Shown here one piece after another: positions 18,441-26,849 of a DNA stretch of 64,000 nt. Both the position numbers and the translations under genes were made by a program. The stretch's first letter is position 1. Each line of letters starts with the position of its first letter. A model generated the notes under the pieces. It saw only the letters and a list, made by a program, of their open reading frames with translations, was not told the origin of the DNA and did no database searches. This DNA comes from Hyphomicrobiales bacterium (GTDB lineage: Bacteria; Pseudomonadota; Alphaproteobacteria; Rhizobiales; Rhizobiaceae). The stretch covers positions 401,945 to 465,944 of the forward strand of contig UBMU01000008.1 of the NCBI GenBank assembly GCA_900466605.1, in the 5' to 3' direction.

Positions 18441-19300
18441 CATTTCTGCAGTTGGCCTCGCATCGGGTGGCCCTTGTAGACGCCGAGAATGCGCACCTTC
18501 TCTGAGAAGAACCGCAGTTCCTCAAGCGCGCGCCGCACGTTCGGATCGTTCGGGTGCCCTTCGATATCAGCATAAAACTGCGTCGCGACGAACTTGCCGC
18601 CCAGCTGATAGCTCTCCAGCTTGGTCATGTTGATGGTGTTCGTCGCAAAGCCGCCAAGCGCCTTGTAGAGCGCCGCCGGGATGTTGCGGACGTTGAAAAC
18701 AAACGTCGTAACGAGCTTTTCCTCGCTCGAGCTGCGGTGCGCCCATTCCTCGTCGCGAGAAAGCACGACAAAGCGGGTGACATTGTTTTCGGTGTCCTCG
18801 ACATTCTCGGCAACGATATCGAGTCCATAGAGATCCGCAGCAAGGCGCGGCGCGAGGGCTGCCATAGAGCGATCCCCAGTCTCCTGGACGAGCTTTGCCG
18901 CACCTGCGGTGTCGCCCGCAATCACCGGCTTCCAGCCGTGAGAGCGAACGATCTTGCGGCATTGGCCGAGCGCATGGATGTGACTGTGCACAGTGCGGAT
19001 CTCATCCTTCGTGACGCCAGGCAGCACCATCAGCTGGAAGCGAATCGGCATGAAATACTCGCCAATGATGTGCAGACGCGAGTCTGGCAGAAGGTGGTGA
19101 ATGTCGGCGACACGCCCGGCGATCGTGTTCTCGATCGGGATCATCGCGATATCCGCATCACCGTTCTCGACGGCCACGAAGGCATCCTCGAACGTCTGAC
19201 AGGGCAGCGGTTCCATGGTTGGAAACATGTCGCGGCACGCCATGTCGGAGTTCGCGCCGAACTCGCCCTGGAAGGCGATCCTGTTGGTCTTGATATTCAT
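18440..19300 (-). CDS. pheA: Prephenate dehydratase
   Basis: 286 aa, monofunctional: no chorismate mutase domain. Converts prephenate to phenylpyruvate. N-terminal periplasmic-binding-like catalytic domain with FQGEFGANSDMA, IPIENTIAGRV and the catalytic TTFVF motif (near residue 180), then a C-terminal ACT domain for phenylalanine feedback (NINMTKLESYQLGGKF; the usual ESRP motif reads ESYQ). Start at 19300 gives MNIKTNRIAFQGEFG; the longer open frame upstream lies inside kdsB. It follows kdsB by 10 nt in one operon. Confidence 0.95.
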   Translation of the reverse strand: MNIKTNRIAFQGEFGANSDMACRDMFPTMEPLPCQTFEDAFVAVENGDADIAMIPIENTIAGRVADIHHLLPDSRLHIIGEYFMPIRFQLMVLPGVTKDEIRTVHSHIHALGQCRKIVRSHGWKPVIAGDTAGAAKLVQETGDRSMAALAPRLAADLYGLDIVAENVEDTENNVTRFVVLSRDEEWAHRSSSEEKLVTTFVFNVRNIPAALYKALGGFATNTINMTKLESYQLGGKFVATQFYADIEGHPNDPNVRRALEELRFFSEKVRILGVYKGHPMRGQLQK

Positions 19301-19310
19301 GGAAAATCCG

Positions 19311-20066
19311 TCACTTCGTTCTAGCGGAAAGGATGCGTCGCGCCTTTTCGAGATCTGCGGGAGTATCGACACCGAGCGGAACCGTGTCAACGATCTCGAC
19401 ATCGATGCGCATGCCGGCTTCCAGAGCACGCAGCTGCTCCAGCGACTCGCGCTTCTCAAGCACAGATGGCCCGAGGGTGACGAAACGCTCAAGCGCCGAT
19501 CGGCGGTAAGCATAGAGGCCGATGTGATGATAGAGCGGACCGTCCCCGTAGGGCGCTGTTGCGCGTGTAAAATAGAGAGCCCTTAGGCGGCTATCAGAAA
19601 GCGGCGAACCGACAACCTTGACAATATGCGGTGCGACCTTGTCCGCCTCGTCATCGATCTCGATCGTCAGCGTCGCAATATCGACGTTCGGGTCCTCCAG
19701 CGGGCGCAAGGCGGATCGAACTGTTTCCGGCTCGATGGTAGGGAGATCGCCCTGCACATTGACGATGAACTTGGCTCGCCCTTCCGGGTCAATTTTTGTC
19801 AGAGCCTCGTAAATGCGATCGGAACCGGACTGGTGATCCTTGCTGGTCATAATGACCTCGAAACCCGCCCGCGCCACGACGTCGAAGACCTGCTGGTCGT
19901 CGACAGCGACGACCACGCGGCCGATTTGCGCTTCTCTCGCCCGCAACGCAACCTGCACGATCATGGGTAATCCGCAAATATCCGCAAGTGGCTTGCCCGG
20001 AAGACGGGTCGACGCCATCCGGGCCGGGATCAGAACGAGCACGTCATCTAAATTTGGATTGGTCAT
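19311..20066 (-). CDS. kdsB: 3-deoxy-manno-octulosonate cytidylyltransferase
   Basis: 251 aa. Activates Kdo as CMP-Kdo for lipopolysaccharide inner core. The start [19 protein letters not shown] is the sugar-nucleotide binding loop; [17 protein letters not shown] and [12 protein letters not shown] are conserved; the C-terminus [19 protein letters not shown] is typical. First gene of a two-gene operon with pheA, and divergent from the cytochrome c gene (153 nt between). Confidence 0.95.
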   Translation of the reverse strand: MTNPNLDDVLVLIPARMASTRLPGKPLADICGLPMIVQVALRAREAQIGRVVVAVDDQQVFDVVARAGFEVIMTSKDHQSGSDRIYEALTKIDPEGRAKFIVNVQGDLPTIEPETVRSALRPLEDPNVDIATLTIEIDDEADKVAPHIVKVVGSPLSDSRLRALYFTRATAPYGDGPLYHHIGLYAYRRSALERFVTLGPSVLEKRESLEQLRALEAGMRIDVEIVDTVPLGVDTPADLEKARRILSARTK

Positions 20067-20219
20067 TGGTCGGGCCTTCTAATCCGGGCTGAAAGGTGTC
20101 AAAAAGTCTCACGCAGCAGCCCATTTAGTCTGTTGCATAGGACAGCCAAAAGACATAGGTTCCGCGCGATTTCAAGATGGTCCGGTCTATGTCTACCGGC
20201 TGCAAGGGGAGCATTGCAG

Positions 20220-20795
20220 ATGAATTCATACGTGAATACGGCGGTGGGGGCGCTGCTCGGAACGGTGTTCGTTCTGATGTCCATCTCCATCGCATCGGAG
20301 GGACTATTTCATTCTGAGGCGCCGGAAAAAGAAGGTTTCGCGATCGTAGCGGAAGAGGCATCGGCCGCAGAAGGTGGCCAAGCCGCACCGGCTGCAGCTG
20401 TTCCAATCGCGCAGTTGCTTGCAAAAGCAGACGCGAAGGCCGGCGAAACCGTCTTCAAGAAGTGTCAGGCTTGTCATGACGCGACCAAGGGGGGGCCAAA
20501 CAAAGTCGGCCCGAACCTCTATGGTCTCGTCGATCGTCCCATCGGCACGCATGAGGGCTTTGCCTATTCGGCGGCTATGAAGGACTTCTCCAAGGGCGGA
20601 AGCGAGAAGTGGACCTTCGATCATCTGAGCCACTTCCTGGCAGCGCCGAAGAAGTACATTGCTGGCACGGCAATGGGCTTTGCCGGCCTTCAGAAGGATG
20701 CCGACCGCGCCAACGTCATTCTCTATCTTCATACGCTGGCCGATTCGCCGGTTCCGCTTCCGGATCCGAACGCACCCGACAGCGCCACGCAGTGA
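20220..20795 (+). CDS. Membrane-anchored cytochrome c (CycM-like)
   Basis: 191 aa. An N-terminal uncleaved membrane segment (residues ~8-27) anchors a class I cytochrome c domain in the periplasm. The haem site CQACH is at residues 82-86 and the Met ligand is probably in GTAMGFAG. An Ala/Pro/Glu-rich linker joins anchor and domain. The order cycM, kdsB, pheA is common in rhizobia. In related bacteria this protein carries electrons from the bc1 complex to terminal oxidase. ATG at 20220 has AGGGGA upstream; frames starting earlier are not supported. Confidence 0.92.
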   Translation: MNSYVNTAVGALLGTVFVLMSISIASEGLFHSEAPEKEGFAIVAEEASAAEGGQAAPAAAVPIAQLLAKADAKAGETVFKKCQACHDATKGGPNKVGPNLYGLVDRPIGTHEGFAYSAAMKDFSKGGSEKWTFDHLSHFLAAPKKYIAGTAMGFAGLQKDADRANVILYLHTLADSPVPLPDPNAPDSATQ

Positions 20796-20823
20796 GCGCG
20801 AATTCGTTCCTGAAAGAACCTCG

Positions 20824-20848
20824 AAGCCCGGTCTCAGCCGGGCTTTTT
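20824..20848 (+). terminator. Intrinsic terminator after the cytochrome c gene
   Basis: AAGCCCGG (20824-20831), six-base loop, CCGGGCTT (20838-20845), then further T bases to 20848 on the plus strand. It ends three bases before the stop codon of the convergent AEC permease gene. Confidence 0.85.
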
Positions 20849-20850
20849 CT

Positions 20851-21798
20851 TTAAGCCCCAAGCAGATAGGCCCAAAACGACACGGAGATGGCGCCCAGTG
20901 CGGTGGTCAGCGTGATTGTGGAGGCAGCCAGGCTGTGGCCGACACCAAAGCGATTGGCGATCAGCCAGGCGTTGACGCCCGTTGGAACAGCCGAAATCAG
21001 CACCAGGGCGGCCGTCCAGTCACTCGCGAGGCCGAGCAAATGGCTCGCCGTCCAGACGCAGGCGGGCAGCAGCAGCAGCTTGAAGGCCGCGGTGACGCTG
21101 GCAATGCCGGCATTGCCGGAGATCCCGTATTTCTCCAGCGCCATGCCGAGTGAAATCAGCGCAACAGGGCCGGCAACGCCGGCAATCTGATCGACGAGGG
21201 ATTCCACCGGTGCCGGCATCGAAAGACCGAGAAGATGCATGACGGCACCTCCGGCCAAGCCGATGACCAGCGGGTTTCGCAGGAGGTTATGAGCAATCTG
21301 ACGGACCACCTTGGCGATGCCGCGCTCCTGCTTGCCGGCGATCTTGCGCTCGGCGCGCTCCATCATGATCGTCCCGATAATCATCATGACTGGCAGATGG
21401 ACGGCGATCAGGATCGAGAGCGGCACGAGCCCCTTGTCGCCAACCGTTCGCTGCACCAGCGGCAGACCAATGAAAATGGTGTTGGCGAAGGCTGACGACA
21501 CGCCGGCGACGACGCCGATGCGATCATCGCGCCCAAAGAATCGCGTAGCTGCAATGTGGGCTGCGATCCATGTCACAGCGACACCGGAGAAGTAGGCGAT
21601 CCAGAGACGGAATGGCGAAGCTCCGTGAAAATCAGACTCGGCGATCGTCCGGAAAAGCAGCAGCGGTACGGCGATTTTGAAGACGAACTCGCTCAGCGCG
21701 TCTCCTATCTCCGCCTTCATCAGTCGCAGTTTCACGGTCAGCCAGCCGATAAGGATCATTATGAAAATGGGGAGGACGTCGAAGATGATGGCTGACAT
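20851..21798 (-). CDS. AEC family permease (auxin efflux carrier type)
   Basis: 315 aa, about ten predicted transmembrane helices. PF03547-type transporter: start FDVLPIFIMILIGWLTVKL, SSAFANTIFIGLPLVQRTVG in the middle, RNPLVIGLAGG and a C-terminal half with VLISAVPTGVNAWLIANRFG. Members export dicarboxylates, malonate or other organic anions; the substrate is not evident. Single gene; the terminator at 21878-21903 separates it from the gene upstream. Confidence 0.9.
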   Translation of the reverse strand: MSAIIFDVLPIFIMILIGWLTVKLRLMKAEIGDALSEFVFKIAVPLLLFRTIAESDFHGASPFRLWIAYFSGVAVTWIAAHIAATRFFGRDDRIGVVAGVSSAFANTIFIGLPLVQRTVGDKGLVPLSILIAVHLPVMMIIGTIMMERAERKIAGKQERGIAKVVRQIAHNLLRNPLVIGLAGGAVMHLLGLSMPAPVESLVDQIAGVAGPVALISLGMALEKYGISGNAGIASVTAAFKLLLLPACVWTASHLLGLASDWTAALVLISAVPTGVNAWLIANRFGVGHSLAASTITLTTALGAISVSFWAYLLGA

Positions 21799-21877
21799 TC
21801 ACTGCGGCTGCCTTGCGAGAGATCATTATGCGTAGCAGCAAACCGGCCGGGATGACAAACATACCGGTCGCAAAAAC

Positions 21878-21903
21878 AAAAAAAGCGGGCCTCGCCCGCT
21901 TTT
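21878..21903 (-). terminator. Intrinsic terminator
   Basis: Minus strand AAAAGCGGGC, loop GAG, GCCCGCTTTT continuing to seven T (21884-21878). Ends the candidate small RNA and/or the aspartoacylase-like transcript about 80 nt before the AEC permease gene. Confidence 0.85.
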
Positions 21904-22041
21904 CCGCATCCGGACCTGCCGGATAGCCGGTTCGCGATGCTGCCAGTCCATCCGTGGTCAGCGTCGCTCCGGTATCGTCGAAGGGTTTCATCCCTTCTCC
22001 ATTGGCTGCGGCCCGAAAGCCGCCCATGCCAATCTCGTTGA
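21878..22041 (-). ncRNA. Candidate structured small RNA (or structured 3' UTR) of unknown family
   Basis: The 331 nt between two minus-strand genes hold a run of perfect helices on the minus strand. They are: ATTGGC/GCCAAT (22033-22028 with 22006-22001) enclosing GCGGC/GCCGC (22023-22019 with 22012-22008); GAAGGG/CCCTTC (21997-21980); ATCCGG/CCGGAT (21924-21908); then an intrinsic terminator with seven T. A -10-like CTATAA is at 22053-22048, giving a possible ~164-nt RNA, but no good -35 box is present, so it could instead be processed from the upstream aspartoacylase-like mRNA. A short reading frame also crosses the region, but it would run through the terminator. Confidence 0.5.
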
Positions 22042-22129
22042 GGTTGTTTATAGTGCCGGAAAATGACGCGCGGATGACGTGGGGACGGCACTTTTGCGAA
22101 TTGGTTCACGCCAATCCCACGACGTCGGA

Positions 22130-23317
22130 TCACTCCGGGTAGGCCAACGCACCATCCTTGACAGGTTCGTTGTAGAGGACAAAGAGCAGCATCGTACCGG
22201 GTTCGGCAGTCGCATCCGTCCGTCTGGCTGCAACCTCGCCCGCCACCCCACTGACGTACTCCGCAACAACCTCACCAAATGTATTCCGCTGGATGGCAAC
22301 TTTCTGGCCGGCCTCCACCTTGTCCTTCAGGTTGACGAGCAACTCGACAAAGCCGCCCTCGCTGGCCATAACTGGGTGCGCTCTGTTGCCGACGAAGATA
22401 TTCGTATCCTTTCCGGTCCGCCCTATGGCACCCGCTATCACACCGTGATGCTTCAGCACGTTAAGAGTCCCTTCCACGAACACCGGGATCATGTTGTGAT
22501 CAAGGATACGCGGCGCGCCGATTTCAGGCGTGAAGGCGGGTACGCCTGCATCGATCAAGGCGCTCGCCAGCAGGCCGGGATAGGCGGGGTTATCGAAAAT
22601 CTGGCTGATCGGATAGAGTTCAGCCATCGCCTTGACTTCGGGCAAATCCATGCGCGCCAGATGGAAGGCAGTCATGTCCATTCCCGTCGCAGCCGTATGA
22701 AAATCGATCGCATAGTCGATATTCGGCCTCAGGAGTCGGTTGAAGACAAGGGCTGCGTGCCGCGTGGCCGCATCTGGGCCATTTTCATTTCCCGGGAAGG
22801 TGCGGTTGATATCGATCAGGTCTACTCCACGACCCGAGTTTGGCCACCGCCGCGCCATCCCTTCGATGGCGGGGCGCGAGACGTCGAGTACGGCCAGCAC
22901 AGAACCTGACATCTGCGCAGGGTCGAGTTGCCGCATGACTGTTTGAATAGTGTGCATGGGGCTCATTTCGTCGCCATGCACACCGCTGATGAGCCCGATC
23001 CGCTTGCCTGATTTGGAACCCTTTGCGACGAGCACAGACACATACCAGCGCTGACCGGAAGGCATCTGCACACCCTGAAAATAGAAGGCATGCATGCCCG
23101 GCTCGAGGTCGGCGATGTCAAGGGAGCTGATAACCTTCTTGCCTTGGATAACGTCTCCCGAATAAAGCGTTCCCGAAGATGGATCGGCGTTTGGAGCCGC
23201 GGACTTGGCTTCCTGCGCCCCAGCTGGATTAGAACCCGCCGCCAGCGCGACGGCACCGACGGCAGTTATGGACGAAACTAGAAAATCGCGGCGAGGAAAG
23301 GCATCATTGTCCGGCAT
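22130..23317 (-). CDS. Tat-exported succinylglutamate desuccinylase/aspartoacylase-like metalloprotein
   Basis: 395 aa. The N-terminus RRDFLVSSITAVGAVALAAG is a twin-arginine signal, so the protein is exported folded. The rest matches the zinc carboxypeptidase-like AstE/AspA family: SGVHGDEMSPMH holds the HxxE zinc site (near residue 115), DINRTFPGNENG and YAIDFHTAATGMDMTAF follow, and the C-terminal part (ASEGGFVELLVNLKDKVEAGQKV) is the family's beta-barrel tail. It would deacylate an amino-acid derivative in the periplasm; the substrate is unknown. No operon partner; the structured segment 21878-22041 follows it. Confidence 0.85.
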   Translation of the reverse strand: MPDNDAFPRRDFLVSSITAVGAVALAAGSNPAGAQEAKSAAPNADPSSGTLYSGDVIQGKKVISSLDIADLEPGMHAFYFQGVQMPSGQRWYVSVLVAKGSKSGKRIGLISGVHGDEMSPMHTIQTVMRQLDPAQMSGSVLAVLDVSRPAIEGMARRWPNSGRGVDLIDINRTFPGNENGPDAATRHAALVFNRLLRPNIDYAIDFHTAATGMDMTAFHLARMDLPEVKAMAELYPISQIFDNPAYPGLLASALIDAGVPAFTPEIGAPRILDHNMIPVFVEGTLNVLKHHGVIAGAIGRTGKDTNIFVGNRAHPVMASEGGFVELLVNLKDKVEAGQKVAIQRNTFGEVVAEYVSGVAGEVAARRTDATAEPGTMLLFVLYNEPVKDGALAYPE

Positions 23318-23563
23318 ATTGCCCCCTTGGATCGGCAGCCACTACGTCAACGCATGCGTCTAGCCATAATGTGAAAGAAGTCCCGGTCTGGCAAGCAGCA
23401 GCGGACCGAAGCGCCGTCTATTGCCAAAGCGCCGACCGGCATTCGACCATCAGAAATGTTGGGCAGCCCGCCACGACACGCTTTTATCGACGCTCTTGTG
23501 CCGGCCGGTAAAATCGTGCGATGTCCAATGTCGGCTGGGGGAGACCAACATTGGGGGTAAATT

Positions 23564-23773
23564 TTGCCAACAGGTAAAGTCAAGTGGTTCAACCAGGACA
23601 AGGGCTTTGGATTCATCGCGCCGGATGACGGAAGCACCGATGTCTTTTTGCACATCACCGCCGCTCAACGGGGTGGAATCGACGCTGTGAGCGAAGGCAT
23701 GGATATAGCATTCGAAGTGGCGCAGGACCGCCGCACGGGCAGAACGTCTGCCGACAATGTCCGGCTGGTTTGA
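23564..23773 (+). CDS. Cold-shock protein (CspA family)
   Basis: 69 aa. Single-strand nucleic-acid chaperone with RNP1 (KGFGFI) and RNP2 (VFLHI) motifs in the usual CSD fold. The start is TTG at 23564, with GGGGG 7 nt upstream; no ATG is available. The 246-nt upstream region has no other gene, which fits a long cold-shock leader, but I see no proven element there. Confidence 0.95.
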   Translation: MPTGKVKWFNQDKGFGFIAPDDGSTDVFLHITAAQRGGIDAVSEGMDIAFEVAQDRRTGRTSADNVRLV

Positions 23774-23780
23774 AAATCAT

Positions 23781-23804
23781 CAGTGCGGCCGACGGGCCGC
23801 ACTG
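23781..23804. repeat. Perfect inverted repeat after the cold-shock gene
   Basis: CAGTGCGGCC, loop GACG, GGCCGCACTG: a 10-bp perfect stem starting 8 nt after the cold-shock gene stop. No clear T-run follows, so it may be a weak terminator or an mRNA-stabilising hairpin. Confidence 0.6.
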
Positions 23805-23825
23805 ACCTTGCCGCTAGGGGGTATC

Positions 23826-24361
23826 GTAAAGCTTGTCCTCGCTGCCGGCCTCTTGGCGCTGTCGGCCACCCGGCCATCATCCGCCAATGACGCGAGCTCG
23901 AAGGTTGCCTTCTTTTACGACAGCTGCGTTTCCTCGGGTCCGGACTTTGAGCGGACGTCCGAGCGCGCGAAGGCCGACGAATGGCCAGCGATGGCACAGG
24001 ATTTGGCGCTCACCTTTACGCCGATGGAAAACCCGGAAGCACTGGAAGGATGGATTGTCAGCGGCGAAAGCGAAAGCTTTCAGGCGCTGGTGGTGTCCCG
24101 CGCGCATGTCGGGGGCAAGTGGTTGAAGGCTGCACAGTGGCCCTGGGCGATGTCGATGCGACTGTCTTCGAGAATACATTGATCGAGAAGGTCAAGGCGG
24201 TCTCGGCCGGCGAGGAACAAGGACAGGACCGAATCTACAAGCGGTATACGGTCAACATCAACGGCCGAAGCGAAGCGATCACCCTGGCGCTACCGCTCTA
24301 TGCAAAGGGTTCCGATCAGATCATCGCCAGTGCGGTTGCAGAGCAACAGATCGAACACTAA
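23826..24361 (+). pseudogene. Frameshifted gene for a secreted hypothetical protein
   Basis: Two overlapping frames read as one protein. Frame 1 (to a stop at 24182) gives a signal peptide (KLVLAAGLLALSATRP) and SKVAFFYDSCVSSGPDFER through SESFQALVVSRAHVGG. The other frame continues VVEGCTVALGDVDATVFENT to a stop at 24361, ending AEQQIEH. Adding one G to the five-G run at 24111-24115 restores a single frame. The position expected for the start, after AGGGGG, reads ATC GTA, with no standard start codon. So the gene looks doubly damaged, unless one of these is a sequencing error. Function unknown; about 178 aa if repaired. Confidence 0.6.
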
Positions 24362-24510
24362 GCGGGACACGCGCTGTGGTGCGTAGTGCTTCAATCACTA
24401 TGAGATTTTAAGATTCGACGCCCTGGGCGCGAATGGAATGCCTATCGCCGTTTCCCCATCCTTATGACGAGGCGCCTGGAGCGCAGCGAAACTAGGACCG
24501 GAGAACAGCG

Positions 24511-25281
24511 ATGTACTTCGAACTCAAGGATAAGACAGCTGAAATTCTGGCGCGGTCCCGAAGGCGTGAGCAATTGTGCGATCTTCCGCTCGATCTCATT
24601 GCGTCGGAGGAAGAGGCGTATGGCATTCAGGCCATTGCCGCGGACGCACTCGGCTTCGAGCGGACCGGCTACGCTCTTATCGGCAGCAGCGAATCGTCGA
24701 GGCGCGCGCTCGGTCTGACCCAGCCGGTATTTTCTGAAATTCCCGCCTCCGTCCTGATCATGGGAGTAAAGCAATTCAGGTTGCCGCCAGGCGCCATCGG
24801 CGCTCAATGCGAGTTTGTGTTCAGAATGCTGCGTCCCTTCCCGGAGGCAGGTGAAGCGATCAGCCGGGAAGCGGCAGCGAGCGCCGTGCTCGGTTGTCAT
24901 CCCGCGATCGGTATACTGGGTCGTCGTACGCACCAGAGCTTTGCCGGAAACAATGCGGCCATTGTCGATTTTGGACTGCATGTCGCCACGCTCTGCGGGC
25001 CCTACGCAGATGAGTTTGATGTCGAGCGCATGACCGATATCAACGTGAACGTGTTCCTTTTCGGCCAGACCATGTTCGCTGGTCCGGCCACCTCGATTCT
25101 CGGGCACCCCTTGGAAGCCTTGGTCTGGCTCGCCAACAAACTTTCAGCGCATGGCAAGCGGCTGGAGCCGAACGACCTTATAGCCACAGGCTCCTGCACG
25201 ACCATCCTTCGGGTTCTTCCCGGTCAACACTTGGCAGCCGATTTTGGACCGTTCGGCCAGGTCGACTGCATCTTCAGCTGA
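24511..25281 (+). CDS. 2-keto-4-pentenoate hydratase/FAH-related family protein
   Basis: 256 aa. Resembles the MhpD-like hydratases of meta-cleavage pathways: ERTGYALIGSSESSRRALGL near residue 50, a central CEFVFRMLRPFPE with acidic residues for metal binding, and the C-terminal LGHPLEALVWLANKLSAHG followed by IATGSCTTI. No other aromatic catabolic genes are nearby, so the real substrate may differ. GGAGAA precedes the ATG. Stands alone, with the two tiny genes following 28 nt later and possibly co-transcribed. Confidence 0.82.
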   Translation: MYFELKDKTAEILARSRRREQLCDLPLDLIASEEEAYGIQAIAADALGFERTGYALIGSSESSRRALGLTQPVFSEIPASVLIMGVKQFRLPPGAIGAQCEFVFRMLRPFPEAGEAISREAAASAVLGCHPAIGILGRRTHQSFAGNNAAIVDFGLHVATLCGPYADEFDVERMTDINVNVFLFGQTMFAGPATSILGHPLEALVWLANKLSAHGKRLEPNDLIATGSCTTILRVLPGQHLAADFGPFGQVDCIFS

Positions 25282-25309
25282 CCAACTTACGAACCATCAG
25301 GAACCCCAC

Positions 25310-25480
25310 ATGCGTCCCCAAACGAAGCCGTTTGTCGTGCAGATCAAGAAAACACGCCGCCTTTCTTCAAGATTGCCATCAAAAAGCGACGTTCCTTTGG
25401 AGAAAACCAGCCCCGACCACGAGAGGCGCCGACGCAACATACTTGCTCTGCGCACAGTAACGAACGACGAAAGGCCATGA
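25310..25480 (+). CDS. Small basic protein of unknown function
   Basis: 56 aa, rich in Arg, Lys and Ser: starts MRPQTKPFVVQIKKTRRLSS and contains HERRRRNILALR. The PFVVxIKxxRxL pattern recalls short regions in rhizobial small basic proteins, but I cannot assign a family. Its stop overlaps the next start by 4 nt (ATGA), which is good evidence that both are genes. It lies 28 nt after the hydratase gene. Confidence 0.45.
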   Translation: MRPQTKPFVVQIKKTRRLSSRLPSKSDVPLEKTSPDHERRRRNILALRTVTNDERP

Positions 25481-25722
25481 GGATGGTGAGCAGACACCTC
25501 CCGCACGAATACTTCTTTCTCAGCGGCTCCCGCTCCGACGGACCGGCCATAGGCCATATCGATGGAAGGCCCATACCCGCCCGGGTCGTCGACATTTGCG
25601 GCAGCCGCTACCGCTTCGTCGGCGTCGCCCGCCGCGATCGGCGCGGCAGGCTCGATGTTTCGGCGTTGCGGAAGAACGAATGGCTTGTCGCACCAAACCT
25701 CATCTACGCCGCGGTCGCCTGA
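25477..25722 (+). CDS. Small hypothetical protein
   Basis: 81 aa, beta-rich in character: HLPHEYFFLSGSRSDGPAIG, IDGRPIPARVVDICGSRYRF, ending APNLIYAAVA. No recognised domain. ATG at 25477 overlaps the upstream small gene by 4 nt; ATG at 25483 is also possible. With its partner it forms a two-gene unit with the tight coupling of a cofunctional pair. Function unknown. Confidence 0.45.
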   Translation: MRMVSRHLPHEYFFLSGSRSDGPAIGHIDGRPIPARVVDICGSRYRFVGVARRDRRGRLDVSALRKNEWLVAPNLIYAAVA

Positions 25723-25856
25723 ACGGTCTCCCCGCACCGGCAGGAGCGAGTTTTTGTGCCTAGATGGATGATAGAGACGGCATTTCCGCTTCCCATGCGG
25801 CTAAAATTCGCTAAGACCGATCACCGGCTATCACCAAAACCGGGACCTTCCCTTTC

Positions 25857-26849
25857 ATGACCAAATTCGATGTTCTGACTGTCGGCAACGCCATCGTCGA
25901 TATCATTGCGCGCTGCGACGACCAGTTCCTCATTGACAACGCAATCACCAAGGCGGCGATGAACCTCATCGATGCGGAGCGGGCCGAACTGCTCTATGCT
26001 CGCATGGGGCCGGCGGTGGAAGCCTCGGGCGGCAGCGCCGGCAACACGGCAGCAGGTGTTGCGAGCTTTGGCGGTAAGGCCGCCTATTTCGGCAAGGTCG
26101 CAGAAGACCAGCTCGGCGAGATCTTTGCTCACGACATCCGCGCACAGGGCGTTCACTATCAGACACAGCCGAAGGGGACATTTCCGCCCACAGCGCGCTC
26201 GATGATTTTCGTCACCGACGACGGCGAGCGCTCGATGAACACCTACCTCGGCGCTTGCGTCGAACTCGGCCCCGAGGACGTCGAGGCCGACGTGGTTGCC
26301 CAGTCCAAGGTAACCTATTTCGAGGGCTATCTCTGGGATCCGCCGCGCGCCAAGGAAGCGATACGCGAGTGCGCCCGTATCGCACACGAGAACGGTCGCG
26401 AAATGTCGATGACGCTCTCCGACAGCTTCTGCGTCGACCGCTACCGCGGCGAATTCCTCGACCTGATGCGCTCCGGCACCGTCGATATCGTCTTCGCCAA
26501 TCGCCAGGAGGCGCTGGCGCTCTATGAAACCGAAGACTTTGAAGAAGCGCTGAACAGCATCGCCAAGGACTGCAAGATTGCGGCCGTGACAATGAGCGAG
26601 AACGGCGCGGTGATTCTCAAGGGCAAGGAACGCGTCTACGTAGATGCGATCAAGATCAAGGAGCTGGTGGATACCACTGGTGCCGGTGATCTCTTTGCCG
26701 CCGGGTTCCTCTACGGCTACACCCAAGGCCGGACGCTGGAAGACTGCGGCAAGCTTGGCTGCCTTGCCGCCGGCATCGTCATCCAGCAAATCGGGCCACG
26801 GCCGATGAAGTCGCTCGCCGAAGCGGGCAAGCAGGCGAGCCTTACTTGA
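25857..26849 (+). CDS. Adenosine kinase (PfkB family)
   Basis: 330 aa. PfkB-family sugar/nucleoside kinase: GNAIVDIIA at the start, the first signature GGSAGNTAAGVASFGGKAAYFG (residues ~58-79) and the second signature DTTGAGDLFAAGFLYG with the catalytic Asp (residues ~270-285). Sequence style fits the adenosine kinase group that rhizobia carry next to this kind of locus; other nucleosides or sugars are possible. Convergent with the SH3 gene, coding ends overlapping by 8 nt. Confidence 0.88.
   Translation: MTKFDVLTVGNAIVDIIARCDDQFLIDNAITKAAMNLIDAERAELLYARMGPAVEASGGSAGNTAAGVASFGGKAAYFGKVAEDQLGEIFAHDIRAQGVHYQTQPKGTFPPTARSMIFVTDDGERSMNTYLGACVELGPEDVEADVVAQSKVTYFEGYLWDPPRAKEAIRECARIAHENGREMSMTLSDSFCVDRYRGEFLDLMRSGTVDIVFANRQEALALYETEDFEEALNSIAKDCKIAAVTMSENGAVILKGKERVYVDAIKIKELVDTTGAGDLFAAGFLYGYTQGRTLEDCGKLGCLAAGIVIQQIGPRPMKSLAEAGKQASLT

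Noticed and set aside
21632..22027. Open frame through the candidate small RNA
   Set aside because: It would translate straight through a strong intrinsic terminator and into the AEC gene, and its third-position usage is not typical of the neighbouring genes.
23826..24361. Programmed frameshifting as an explanation for the two-frame gene
   Set aside because: A five-G run without a stimulatory structure or phage/IS context is a poor programmed site, and the start codon is also missing; decay or a sequencing error fits better.
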